64,000 nucleotides of DNA from NCBI RefSeq assembly GCF_963678635.1, contig NC_087063.1:4560580-4624579 (forward strand), read 5' to 3'. A program made the position numbers and the translations under genes. Under the pieces are notes generated by a model. It was given only the letters and a program-made list of their open reading frames with translations. It searched no databases and was not told where the DNA came from. Positions 41,891 through 53,460 of this stretch are shown here, piece after piece (within the stretch, counting starts at the first letter, position 1; each line of letters starts with the position of its first letter). The DNA is from Symsagittifera roscoffensis (lineage: Eukaryota; Xenacoelomorpha; Acoela; Convolutidae).

Positions 41891-43970
41891 AGAACTGTGA
41901 AAAAAATTGTGAGCAAATACAGCTATCAGATTGATTCAGCATAGAAGAGTGTTTTTGATACCCTGAATTGGTCGAAAGGGCGTGAAAAATTAGAGGGCGT
42001 TACCGAATGGCGGCCAGGCACTGATTTCAGTTGGGCAATTGAAATTCGCTATTGATGAAACTCTCTTTTTTCCCCTCCACTTTCAGAAATTGCCCCGGGA
42101 CCCAAGAGTATTTGGTAGAAGAATAGGCGCCTTTTAGCGCATGGATGTTAATGAAATATCTTCTCAATAGCTCCTTTTTTGACTAAATTTCAGAGCAATT
42201 TGCAACAGTGGTGTGTTTGAAATCGTGCTTTAAATTGGGCTATAATTCGATACCGACCGTTGTAAGGAAAAGGGAGGCGCCCTCAAGCTATTCCATTCTT
42301 TCTTTTTAAATGACTTTCTCTGGGGAATCAGTCTTTGTTTTCTTAATAAGTAGTCAACATCAACTGGTGACTTTAATATTCACCCACCATTACTTAGTCG
42401 GGCTAACTTAGTTTGAAAGTTACGCCATAATTTAATGAAGTTTACTTTGAACTGAATTCTTAAAAAAAAACGCCAAAGGGAGAAAAAATTAAGAAGGAAA
42501 TACAAAAGCCCAATTTTTTCCATTAGACTTCAAAACAGATTTCCAGGGCATTTATTGGAAAGTCTAATTTGAATCAGGGACGGGTCTAAAATTTTTCGGG
42601 TGGGGGAGGGTTTTCAAAAAATATGGAAATATCGATGAGTGGGAGAATTATTAACACAAAACTCAATTTCAAACCAACTTTTTTGCATGGTTTGAGCGAA
42701 AGAATTAAAATTTATTTCACATTTCACAAGCTTCGAGTACTAAGGCTTTTAGAATTATTCCAAAAGCCGCATAACTGAAATACTATAAAGACGGAAATCC
42801 CCAAAAAAAATTTATCAATATTTGGATTTAAGAAAAAGCTCTTCTTGCCATGAAAAGGCCAGGTTGTTTTTCGAACAATAGAAACTGTAGTTTATCAACA
42901 CCTGTTTTCGTAAATCCCAGCTGAATTTTTTCTATATTCAGGACAAATTGATTTCCAATTGATTTTGAGCCGTTACCTCAAATTTAGCATTTTTAAAGTG
43001 AACTAAATGTTTTTTTTTCCATTCCGTCAAACATATAAGTTCAATTTTTTTGTGTTCTAATTTTCAAAGAGCCGGCTTATAATATAAATTTGCAGAGCTG
43101 TTTGGATTTTCTAAAAAAGTTAGTGTTCAACAAATATTTGATACTGTTTGAAGTTTATCAATGACGTGAGTTGAAATGATTAATTTACTACTTCGAACTA
43201 AAAATTGAGTCGTGTTGAATGTTCGCCGCAATTTTAAAAAAAAAAAGCACTTAGACATTAGAAAAAACAATATCAATTAAAAACTTTTAAAAATATTTTG
43301 GAGTTGCCTTCAAATATTTTCCTCTCATTCTTGCAACTTTTGGTATTAAAAATAATAATAGGCTAAAATTTGTTGAGTTTAGTTTAAAATTAAGTTGAAA
43401 TGCAGCAAAATTAGACAACAAGCTCATTTTTTTTCTTTCATGAAAAACTGAAAAAACAAGCTTGACAACACAGAGGCACATGTTTAGAAGGTTTCATTAC
43501 GAACCCGAATCACAACCAATGGGATTAAATATAACATTTTTTACACGAACTAAACTATTTTAGTCTATTTTTATTGAGATTTGAAATGTGACTGGAAAAG
43601 TTATTTTCTATTCTGTTGTGGTTTCTGCGATTCGCAGAGGATCTATAAAAAGCTATTTAGACTGGCTAAACATAGTTCGTTTTCTTATTGCACCGCATTA
43701 CAGACTGAGTTATTTTGTGTGCGCAGCTTTTTTTCTGTGACTCAAGGCCGTTTTTTTTCGTCTAGAACTTTCACGTGGTATCGCTATTGCAGCCGTAACC
43801 TGTCAGACTGTACCTGAAGCTAGAGGTCAAGAAGATCTCGAAGTAAACGCCTTATCACTATGCTAAGTGCCGCTATTTGTTATAGCATTACTACAACCGT
43901 TGATAAATCAAATTCATCAAAAAGTCTACTTTGGTATTTTCTATTTTAATACAGTAATAATGAAACAGGA

Positions 43971-44113
43971 GCAGATTTAGGGGAAGCGGACGCATCTTCA
44001 GAGATTCGTCCCCTCCTCAATTAAAGGTCCCCTATTGGTATTACTTTATGACATTCATTTTCGGCCGAATAAATTTAAAATTTTTTTTAATGCGCCGTTG
44101 GCTTAATTTCGAA
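43971..44113 (+). mobile_element. hAT-like MITE fragment next to the hairpin
   Basis: AGGAGCAGATTTAGGGGAAG and the order after it resemble the MITE family. It runs straight into the left hairpin arm. Confidence 0.45.
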
Positions 44114-44774
44114 GAGGAGCGCGCGCCGAAAATTTTTCCAAAAAAAACCAAAGCGCCGTATTTGGTCTGTTTATTTTCTAAAGATGCTTATCACGCAAGA
44201 AAATTGGTCAAAATAAGGTCTTTAGGGTGATTAAGGAGAGCTCGGAAAATTATTTTGGTCGACTTTAACAAAAGGTATACAATCTTTCGAAAATTTTCAT
44301 AGGCATCTGCAACATTTTCGGGTCTATGGTAAATAATTGCAGTATTGATGAAATTGAACTTCAATTTGTTGGACCGGGTTTTCAGATCCGTTCACGCATT
44401 TCATGATTGAATTTTTTGGTCAAAACTATTTTCTAAAAATAATTTTGATAAAAAAATTTATTTTTAGAAATGCGTGAAAGGGTTCTGAAAATGCGTGAAC
44501 GGATCTGAAAATCCGGTCCAACAAATTGAAGTTCAATTTCATCAATACTGCAATTACTTACCATAGACCCGAAAATGTTGCAGATGCCTATGAAAATTTT
44601 CGAAAGATTGTCTACCTTTTGTTAAAGTCGACCAAAATAATTTTCCGAGCTCTCCTTAATCACCATAAAGACCTTATTTTGACCAATTTTCTTGCGTGAT
44701 AAGCACCTTTAGAAAATAAACAGACCAAATACGGCGCTTTGGTTTTTTTTGGAAAAATTTTCGGCGCGCTCCTC
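44114..44774. repeat. 661-bp near-perfect inverted repeat
   Basis: The left arm 44114-44399 (from GAGGAGCGCG to TTCACGCATT) is mirrored by 44491-44774 (from ATGCGTGAAC to GCGCTCCTC), with few mismatches and a ~90-base centre that itself holds TTTCTAAAAAT facing ATTTTTAGAAA. A transcript from either strand would fold into a long duplex. The arms consist of MITE-type sequence. Confidence 0.85.
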
Positions 44775-46353
44775 ATACATACATACAATACATACAGAAA
44801 ATAACTTTTAAAATGTCGTTGGAGGTACAACATAAACAGCTTTCCTATGATTTATCTCGTAACCAATTCTGATAATTACTTGTTATAGGGAACCTAAGTT
44901 TGCATCGAAGAAAAATTTTAAAAAAGTATTTAAAAAACAGACCCGAACTTGAGTTAAGCAAAATGAAACTCTTGTTATAGGGAATCAAAGAAAAAATCCG
45001 GTTTGAATTTTTTACGTTTCTGTCTAATTTCGAGATAGTAAAGCGAACTAGTGGGTGTTCCAATTCTGAAAAAAATCGGAAAAGACTTAAACATGTAGTA
45101 ATTTTTTCGAATCCAATTGATCTTTTTTTTTTACTAGCTTATGAAATTTTAATCTGTTTCCTTGCCTAGCAATACGCACATAAAAAATTAACAAAATAGA
45201 AAAAGAAGAAAACGTTTTTTCAGTCTTCTTTTCTCATTAGTGTTGTCGGAAATTTCCGCACAGCAACCGGTAACTCTTTTTACAGTCGTCTTTTTTTAGA
45301 GTTGTCGCGACTTGAAAAACGCATACTCAGCATTACATGAAAAGTTAAGCTTACAGTTTCAATTTTTTTCGATGTTATTCCAATTTGTAAATTGCAAGTG
45401 GACAATTGTAAGTGACAGTTTTTTCTCCTAATTGCAAATCGGGTCGTCTCGCTTTAGTTACCGTATCCGTTGGTTGCAGTAACTGTGCCTTCAATTATCG
45501 CAATTATGTCAAAATCAGAGAAGCCCCGCCTCAAAAATCAATGAACTAATGTCAGGTGAAATGACAACCCAATTTAACAGTTCTTTTTAATCTCGAGATG
45601 TATCTTTTAAAAGCATTAATTATTAAATAAATCTTGCAGGTGATAAAGTTTCAGCAATTGAACAAAAACAAATGACTGTGAATTGTTTAGATTTACAGAG
45701 CCATTATGATATATTTATGATACAACACTTCAAAACTCTTAGAAAAAATTTATTCTTGAAAAAATGCTTGGTAGGAATTAAAGCTCAGATTTTTTTTAAA
45801 TTTAGCTGCAATTCCTAGATGAAGCGTCTAAGAAAAATTGATTGCTCTTTATCAATTCTTTCATATTTCTATAGGTAAACTCTTCCACTTTACTTTAAAA
45901 AGTTGTGAACTATTTCGATATCTTCAAAAAACTGTTTTAAAAAGGGATTTTTGACCAGTTCTATCTCTCAAACACTTTAATGTAGCTGACGCATTTTAAC
46001 TAAATACTGCTGGTTTGTTCTTCTTTAATTCAGGGAAGCTTGTTAATTTTATGGACCAAGAAAGTATCTTTTTTTGACAAGTAATTTATCGTTCTTCAAT
46101 ACGAAAGACCCATTTCTGTTTTTGAGCTAAAAGGTTTGTCCTAAATGTATCTGACAGGAATCAAGCTAATTGAATTTGATTTGTGTCGCATGAAATTAGC
46201 CGATGTTTGATATCAAATCGCTCTACCGCGGCATCGGGCCAGCGTTTAGACCGCGGGGTTGGACTGATAATTGGGGCTTTTAAAAAGTTATATACCCGTG
46301 ATTTTAGTTTAAGAACGCTATCAAAACTATGAACATAGTTAGTCATTGACGAA

Positions 46354-46450
46354 ACAAGACTGCTCGTATATCAGGGCGAAGCCCTGAATGTTTCGACTGT
46401 TTCTTAATTCAGATCGAACAGTTTTTGGGAAAAAAAATTGAAAACTGGGC
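46354..46450 (-). mobile_element. Helentron-like element, 3'-end fragment
   Basis: ACAAGACTGCTCG, the CAGGGC-GAA-GCCCTG hairpin and TGTTTCGACTG are present; the rest is missing. Confidence 0.5.
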
Positions 46451-46499
46451 CTAGGAAATCGGACAAAAATCAAATTAAACCTGGCCAACAAAAACGGAT

Positions 46500-46548
46500 T
46501 ATAAGGGATATTAGACGTAATACAAATAAGGGATATTAGACGTAATTG
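46500..46548. repeat. two-copy tandem repeat of about 25 bp
   Basis: ATAAGGGATATTAGACGTAA is repeated immediately. Confidence 0.7.
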
Positions 46549-47690
46549 TATGTTTCGCATCTGAAATTTGTTTACTGACTCCAATTAACTTTCTTTCGAG
46601 CTTTCTTAAATGCAAATCAACATTTCACAGGCCGCAATTTTATAATTTATGCATATCAAAAATGTTTTATAATATTGAGATTAACGTTTTATAAAACTTG
46701 ATAAATACATCGATATGCAATGGGATAATATACTATTTGTGTAATTATGAGCAATAAGTTATTGCTTGTTTTAAGCAATAAGTTTTGTTAACCCTTTGCT
46801 TTCCGTCTAAAATTCTAGCTTTGTTAAAACAATTTAACGTCTAAATTCCGTTTTATTGGATTCGTCTAATTTGCTTTTTGTCTAATTTCCTAGCCCCCAT
46901 TGAAAACCTATAAATTTTGGACAATATCAAAGTGTGAAATGTTGAGTTTCACAAAATTAATACGACCGATCCGATTAGCTAGCCTCATGTCAATTTGGAA
47001 CAATTTTGTTGTGTAAGATAATTCGCCACGCATAAATATTTCGTGTTACGCTCTCAGCAATTTGAATAAATTCTTCAAAGCGCGCATAATTTAGTCCAGA
47101 ACATGACCATTTTGGCAATTTTCGAACCCTCAGAACTTTACAAAAAATGATCGGAGGCAAAATATCTTTTTAAATTTGAGCTCAAGAAGTCAATATCTTC
47201 AATGGGGTATGAAAACATATTGTCAAACACTATTATTTCGATTGGCGAAAATTGATTGAATATAAAAAACCCACGCCGAGCATAAATATTCCGTTTTCTT
47301 TGAAACTCGGAACAACAAGAAAACATTTTTCTAGCAGATTATCTTTTGAAGAGCAAAGACGAGTCTGATTGCCTAATTGCTTCCCAAAAAATATATCTTT
47401 TGGTACTCTTTTATGCAATTATTGTTCATGAACGCATTTGTAAAATGTTTTTGGGGCGTATTTGGCGCCAATACGCACTAATTTTTTTGGGTTGCAGGAG
47501 TTTTTTTAATGTTCAAAAGTCTTAAATAGAAGCTCGAAATTGCCATTTTATTGCATAAATTGCCTACAGTGCCAAAAACTTAGTCAATTAAATCCTTTCT
47601 GGATATTATATTTTGAGATATGACTGGATTAAGTTTAGCCGTCAAACACAAAATTTAACCTCATAATTTTACAAGGGTTTCACAAACGAT

Positions 47691-48228
47691 ACAAGAATGC
47701 TCGTATCAGGGCGAAGCCCTGAATGTTCCGCCGGGCTTTAAGGTTTTGGAGCAGTAATTACATAAACAGCATAAGAAGATTAAATGGAAGAAAATAAATT
47801 AAAAAATTTTAATTTCAAAATTTGAAATTTTTTCTGTGAAAATCATCCACCCACACGCCATTTAAAGTACAAAACAATAGTTTTCGCTCCTTGTAACAAA
47901 TCAATTATGGCAAATAAGCTTCTTTCAATCAATTTGGAACGATTTTGAGACGGACTTACTCTCCGCTTACGCGTTAACAGCGCGAAATATATCGCGCATT
48001 AATTGTCCCAAAGTGGCCAAAATGGCAATCTTCAAACCCCCATAACTCTACGAAAAATGATCACAGGTGAAATATCTTTTCAAATTTAAGCTCAGGACAA
48101 CAATACCTTTTGAATGATAAAAAAAAATTCCGTCAAAAAACGCTAGTTAAAAAGTCGACATTTTTCTGAAGAAAAAAACCCATCCCGAGCACAAACATTC
48201 CGTTACTTTTGTCTCGAAAGTCGGAGCA
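47691..48228 (-). mobile_element. Helentron-like element, full copy (reverse)
   Basis: Reverse of the 29931-30473 copy. From the left: ACAAGAATGCTCGTATCAGG, hairpin CAGGGC-GAA-GCCCTG, TGTTCCG, and at the right end CTCGAAAGTCGGAGCA. Confidence 0.6.
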
Positions 48229-48357
48229 AAAAGTCATCCTTTCAAGCAAAAACTCAAGGATATAAAATTAAAGATTTTGAAGCTTGTTTTGTAACCCCAT
48301 CTAATGCGAGCAGTTTACAAAATCATTATTTATTGGTCCTTTAATGAGTTTTGACCA

Positions 48358-48747
48358 AGCGCGGATCTACGAATTTGTCAAGGGTGGGGGTGGATTTTCA
48401 AAAGTTCGACGAAATTGATTTTTTGAGCTCTCCCAAACCACTATCAAGACCGTAATTTGACCAAATTTTCTGCGCCGAAGGCAATTTTTTGAAAAAAGGC
48501 CAAAAAAACAACGTGTTTTGGGCACATTTTGGAAAATTTCGACCAAAAAATTGCGTTTTTTCGGCGCGCGTTTCCCTCCTCAAAATTTATATAGATTGGC
48601 GCCAAAGGCGCTTTTAGAAAATTTTTAAGATCATTCCGCCAAAAATCTCAAAATAGCACAAAGGGGACCCTTTGGGTCGCAGGGGGTCGAATCCCTGAGA
48701 GGAAAAGCGTCCATCCGACCCACCCCCTCTCCTAAATCCGCTACTGC
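48358..48747 (-). mobile_element. hAT-like MITE, complete, with target duplication
   Basis: Reverse orientation. The right end reads CCTAAATCCGCTACTGC and the left end AGCGCGGATCTACG. The element is flanked by TTTTGACCA on both sides (48349-48357 and 48748-48756), a perfect 8-9 bp duplication. The internal GGGACCCTTTGGGTCGCAGG matches the family. Confidence 0.75.
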
Positions 48748-49883
48748 TTTTGACCAATATTTCAATTCAAGAGAGATGCATTTGTGCGCAAACGGATTTC
48801 GACTGGAAAAAAACTGTCATGTTTGAATAGTGTTTCTCCTGAAAAAAAAATGCCTCTGAGCCATTTTATCAATTTTCAATGACCGCAAATATATGGCAGC
48901 GCTGTTCGATTCGATCTTTGAAATGGATGCTCTCGAATGTCGTAAACTTAATAAATTTGTTCTCAATTTACTTTTGATGTTTCGCCATTTGATATCTTTG
49001 TCTAATTAGGGGCCACCGCCGAGCAAAGGGATTTAATATCCGTCTTCACGCTTCTAATTTATAGAATTTCCATCTTAGATTTTCTTTTTTTAATCTAGAA
49101 AGAGGACGTATTTTCAGGGCTAATAAACAGCTACAAACCGCTAAATAGTTTCATGAAAGAAAAACACTACTTTTAATTAAGGTTAGGCTGAGACTCCCTT
49201 TGATCCTTACAATGCTCAGATCATTGGAAATATGAAGTAACTTTGTAGTCGAGGTGATTTTGTCTTGTTAAAATCAAGAAGCATATATTTAATAATTGAT
49301 AGCAAAACTTCCATAAATTTTCAAAGTTTAACAATTGCATCTAAAATAAAACGGAACTGTTCTTATGGTGATTTTGTCAGAAAAAAAAGTTAATTTAAGG
49401 GTTTTCGAAAAATCATATGCAGCGCATGATTAGTAATTTTCTATACTAAGCATATGTTTACTTGTATTGTTGCGCAAACATTTTTATAGTGGGCAACCCG
49501 GGCATTGTAAGTGACAAAGAGCGAGATTTCATTCCAACACTGCCAATTTCCCCAAAGGTGCTGAGAAAAAAACCAACTGAAAGTTTTCGATTTTTATAGT
49601 GGAAACTCGATGAAATTTTTTTTTACAAGGTTAATGTAATTATAACAATCAAAAAAGGTATAACTCCTTATCACTTCCTTTCAGCAAACACTTCAGTCAA
49701 AACAGCAGGGGAAAATTTACAAACTAGGTAGCAAATTATTTGCTGAGCAAGATACTATGCCCGTCTTTATGGCATCTACCTTCAGGCTGGAAGCTTCGCC
49801 TGGTCATTTTAAATTAAACGATCTAGCTGAGATTACAAGGCTATCGCTGCTTGAGTCAAGTACGGACATCCAATTTGAGTTCA

Positions 49884-49935
49884 ACAAGACTGCTCGTATC
49901 AGTTCAAAGCCCTGATTGTTCCGACCTCCCTTTAA
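49884..49935 (-). mobile_element. Helentron-like element, 3'-end fragment
   Basis: ACAAGACTGCTCGTATCAG, a decayed hairpin and TGTTCCGACC. Confidence 0.45.
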
Positions 49936-51009
49936 TTGGTCTGGAAGAGTTTTTGTTGAATTAAATATTCGAAAAACTACAAAATTTAGATTGATAGTTT
50001 CAAAAAATTAGGGTTGCAATTTGAGTCGTGTATGGCATCTAAAAAACCATTTAGCTCCCTCAGTTCAATTTGGAATGATTTTGTAATGCGGGATAAAAAA
50101 AACAAGAAGTTCCTACATTTGCATGGGGAAGAGAGAAGAAAGTTGCCTGGTTGGAGTTGATAACTCTTGAAAAGGCAGATCCGAGATAAGAAGCCGGATT
50201 AAAACAATTTGCTTGCGCAATTATTTAGCCGAAGAGAATGACTTGAAAAAAGGATCAAGGAAAGAGCAATTGACGAACGTAGCAAAGTTCTGGGATTGCG
50301 GGAAAGTTGAGAACTTCGAGAAAATTTAGCCCAGCGAGCAGTTAAATGAGTAGAGTTTTATTTTAGAGATATTGTAAGTATATAGACCACATCATAGCCC
50401 TGTAAAGTGTATTTATTCTATCGCGATTGACAAGTAAACCTAATATTTGGCACAAGTATGGAGGAATTATTAATAGAGTGAGAAAGACTGAGAAAATCAA
50501 ATTAAGCCGGAAGATCAAATCATGTTTTTGACCGTATTTGGCTCATTTAATCTGATCATTTTTGGTGTTTTGGACAGTCATGACATTTTTTCATGCTTTT
50601 CTCCGGTATCAATGGGAGAAGTTATACAGCCAACAAGGGCGAGACACCATAATTCATACAAAATTTTTAGTACCAGGTATAAAGAGCGAGCTATTAAAGA
50701 CTATTAGGAGCGCTCAAATGATCTCTAATCAACTATAGAATGACATTTCTACCGTTGTTTTGACAAAACAAGTCACCGCCTAAGTACCACGTTAAGGCTA
50801 TATTTATAGCTCAGCTAAGTGGTATTGGTCAAAAAGTAGGCAGATATGAACTAAAAAAAGTTTCACCCGAGTCAAAGTTTCAAGTTGAATCTAAAATAGA
50901 CAAAAAACGTGCAATTCTTCCCCCCTCGCCTTTTTACCCCCACCCGCTCACTTAACATGGCCAATTTTACGGTCTAACTATTGGGCTTACAATAATTTCT
51001 ACTGCCCGG

Positions 51010-51235
51010 GTCGAGGTGCCCGATTTATGTTTCGACTTTCTCGACCAAAATTCGGTTTTTCGACTTTCTCGACTGTCTCGGCCGACATTTTCTTAAAACT
51101 TTATTTGTCCGACCCCGCATAGATATATTTCGACTTTCTCGGCCAAAAATGGGTACGTCTCGACTGTCTCGACTTTCTCGACAAACCGAAAATCTTCTCG
51201 CTTTACTTCATTTGGAAGCAAACTAAAAACTTTCT
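51010..51235. repeat. TCGACTTTCTCGAC minisatellite
   Basis: At least seven irregular copies of TCGACTTTCTCG/TCGACTGTCTCG in about 220 bp, just downstream of the innexin exon 3 donor. Confidence 0.7.
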
Positions 51236-51291
51236 CGATCCAATTTGGTTAATAAATTATGGCGTTTTAAGAGCGGGGACATACAACATAC

Positions 51292-51496
51292 CCCCATCCT
51301 GTGTTTAGGTCTCGATGTGTGTTGCAGAACCTGTCCAGATGAACAGCTGTGTAGCTCAGTGTCTTCTCCCACCTGTCGGGGTCAAGGACACTCTCGAAAG
51401 TGGACAAGTAGTTGACCAGTTTGCTCACGTCTATTCCCGCAGACAATGAGAGGGTCTTCCACACCACACGTGGGATATAGAACATAATTCCCTGGA
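51292..51496 (-). CDS. innexin exon 3: TM2 end and cytoplasmic loop
   Basis: Acceptor TGTTTTCAG. Two bases complete an Ile codon, then QGIMFYIPRVVWKTLSLSAG gives the end of TM2 and the typical FYxPxxxWK step, followed by the loop (IDVSKLVNYLSTFESV). Ends GW-GG at a GTATGT donor. The two leftover bases join the G of exon 4 to make Gly, giving GWGSKMRRYL. Confidence 0.92.
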
Positions 51497-51687
51497 CTGA
51501 AAACAGAAAAAAAAATGGTTTGCGTTTGGTTAGCAAAAAAAATCAAATTTTTGGAAAAAGTTAGTTTATAATTTGGTTTGCAAAAGAATAAACAAATTTT
51601 CGGAAAAAAAATTGGTTTGCATTAGGTTTGCAAAAAAAATTTTTTTTTGGAAAAAATAATTTGTAATTTGGCTGGCACAAAAAATAA

Positions 51688-51893
51688 AGAAAAAATACAA
51701 GGAACGAAATCTCTCTTTTTGTACTTTATATGGCGTGTGGGGGGATGATTTTCATAAAAAATTTCAAATTTAAGAAAAAAAAATTTAGTTTTATTTTATT
51801 TCATTTAATTTCTTAAATGTTATTACTGCTGCTCCATAAACCTTAAAGGCAGTCGGATTATTCAGGGCTTCGCCCTGATACGAGCAGTCTTGT
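51688..51893 (+). mobile_element. Helentron-like element, 5'-truncated copy
   Basis: Holds the 3' ~205 bp from ACAAGGAACGAAATCTC to the hairpin CAGGGC-TTC-GCCCTG and CGAGCAGTCTTGT. Confidence 0.6.
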
Positions 51894-52055
51894 TACTTTT
51901 TAATTAATAATTGTTTGTTAGTTTTTTACAAATTTAATCAATTATATTTCTAAATTATACGACTTGTCAATTTTTTTCTCGAACCTTTACTAAGACTAAC
52001 TGGATATTATTTAGAAATAACTGTTTGTTAATTTTAAAAAAATTAATCAATTTGT

Positions 52056-52599
52056 TGTTCCGACTTTTGATACGAAAGTAACGGAACATTTGTGCTCGGG
52101 GAGGATTTTTTTTCTTCAGACAAATTTCGACTTTTTAACTGCCCATTTTGACGGAATTTTTTTATATCATTCAAATGGTATTGTTGTCTTGAGCTTAAGT
52201 TTGAAAAACTTTTTTTACCTGTGATCATTTTTCGTTGAGTTATGGGGGTTTAAAGATTGCTATTTTGGCCAATTTGGGACAATTAACGCGCGATATCTTT
52301 CGCTCTATTAACGCGTAAGCGGAGAGTTAATCCGTCTTAGAAATCGTTCCAAATTGGTTGAAAGAAGATTATTTGCCATAATTGATTTGTTACAAGCAAG
52401 GAGCGAAATCTATTGTTTTGTACTTTATGTGGCGTGTGGGGGGATGATTTTCATATAACATTTTCAAATTTTAGAAAAACAGTTTTTCATTTTATTTATT
52501 TCATTTAATTTTTTTATGTTGTTTATGTATTTACTGCTCCATAAACCTTAAAAGGCAGTCGGACATTTCAGGGCTTCGCCCTGATACGAGCAGTCTTGT
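52056..52599 (+). mobile_element. Helentron-like element, full copy
   Basis: Starts TGTTCCGACTTTTG and ends CAGTCTTGT. The hairpin CAGGGC-TTC-GCCCTG is perfect; the inverted-repeat partner is AGTCGGACA, one base short. About 90% like 29931-30473 by eye. Confidence 0.6.
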
Positions 52600-52655
52600 T
52601 TGTTGAAATTTTTTTTCCAATTGTTTTTTCTCAAACCTTTACTTTGGTGACTCAC

Positions 52656-52835
52656 TTGATATCAGAAGTGGGATCCACTGGTAGTATTTTATCTCGTTGT
52701 GCACGCGGGACTTGGCGAACTTGACTTCCCGGTCCATGGGGGAGTAGTAGGTATTCGAGATCCAGCAGATGTTGTTCGTGTACTCCACCCACGCACGCGA
52801 GAAGTGTGCGGGACACCAGCAGTTGATCGGCTCTC
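52656..52835 (-). CDS. innexin exon 2: first extracellular loop and TM2 start
   Basis: Acceptor GTTGTCAG. With the split Gly codon it reads EPINCWCPAHFSRAWVEYTN then NICWISNTYYSPM, the first extracellular loop with its conserved Cys residues. It continues with EIKYYQWIPLLIS, the YYQW-P signature that identifies innexins. Ends with one base at AA|GTGAGT. Innexins are the gap-junction channel proteins of invertebrates, assembling as multimers in the plasma membrane. Confidence 0.95.
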
Positions 52836-53025
52836 CTGACAACAACAAAGACAACACATTTATCAATGGAACTTTGAGTCGCACTGTAAAAAGGGATAAA
52901 GTTAACAGAGAATCGTAATGGAGAATCGCTATAACCTCTACACGCTGCTTAGTAGCGACATTGAAGCAACATTTATCAATCCACAATTTTACAAAAATTG
53001 CATTACGTCATGAAAAAAGTTGTAC

Positions 53026-53460
53026 ATAGTGGAGTGCGCAGAAATTTTTCGAGAGAACGCCGGTTTTTCGAAAAAAAAATTTGAAATTTTTATCTACTTC
53101 TTTTAGGCTGACCAATTTGATTTTCCGAGCTCTCCGAAAATACTATAAGAACCCTATTTTGTCAAAAATTTTCTGTGTCGCAGGCAAATGTTTGAAAAAA
53201 AAAATTAGGTTGAAAATGACGTTTTGAGCACTTTTCAAAATAATTGCTCAATAAATGGGACTTTTTTTGGGCGCGCGCTCCTCCCTCAAGTTGATTTATG
53301 TTGGCGCGGAAAGCGTCTTTGGAAAAGCTTTGAGGCTGAACAGCCAAAAATGGATGTCGTAATGTTATAACAAAACGGGTACCCTTTGGAAAAAATGTGG
53401 CAACCAGAATTGAAGGGGGGGAGGGGGTCGCCTAAATCCCTTCCTCGCACGCTACTGGCC
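53026..53460 (-). mobile_element. hAT-like MITE relative
   Basis: Ends AGTGGAGTGCGCAG and CGCACGCTACTGG are imperfect inverted repeats. The middle shares CGAGCTCTCC, GCGCGCGCTCCTCC and GGTACCCTTTGG with the family. No clear target duplication. Confidence 0.55.

Larger units (their letters stand above)
41013..51291 (-). other. innexin intron 3 (10.3 kb), transposon-rich
   Basis: GT-AG (donor GTATGT, acceptor TTTTGTAG). It contains MITE and Helentron-like copies, the 661-bp inverted repeat and a TCGACTTTCTCGA minisatellite, which are listed separately. A + strand stretch at about 43757-43855 follows a T-rich CTAG and reads LSRGIAIAAVTCQTVPEARG, then LEVNALSLC and a stop. It looks coding but is unsupported by partners. 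Confidence 0.6.
51497..52655 (-). other. innexin intron 2
   Basis: 1.16 kb, GTGAGT to TTTTCAG. Nearly half is Helentron-like element sequence (51688-51893 and 52056-52599). Confidence 0.8.
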
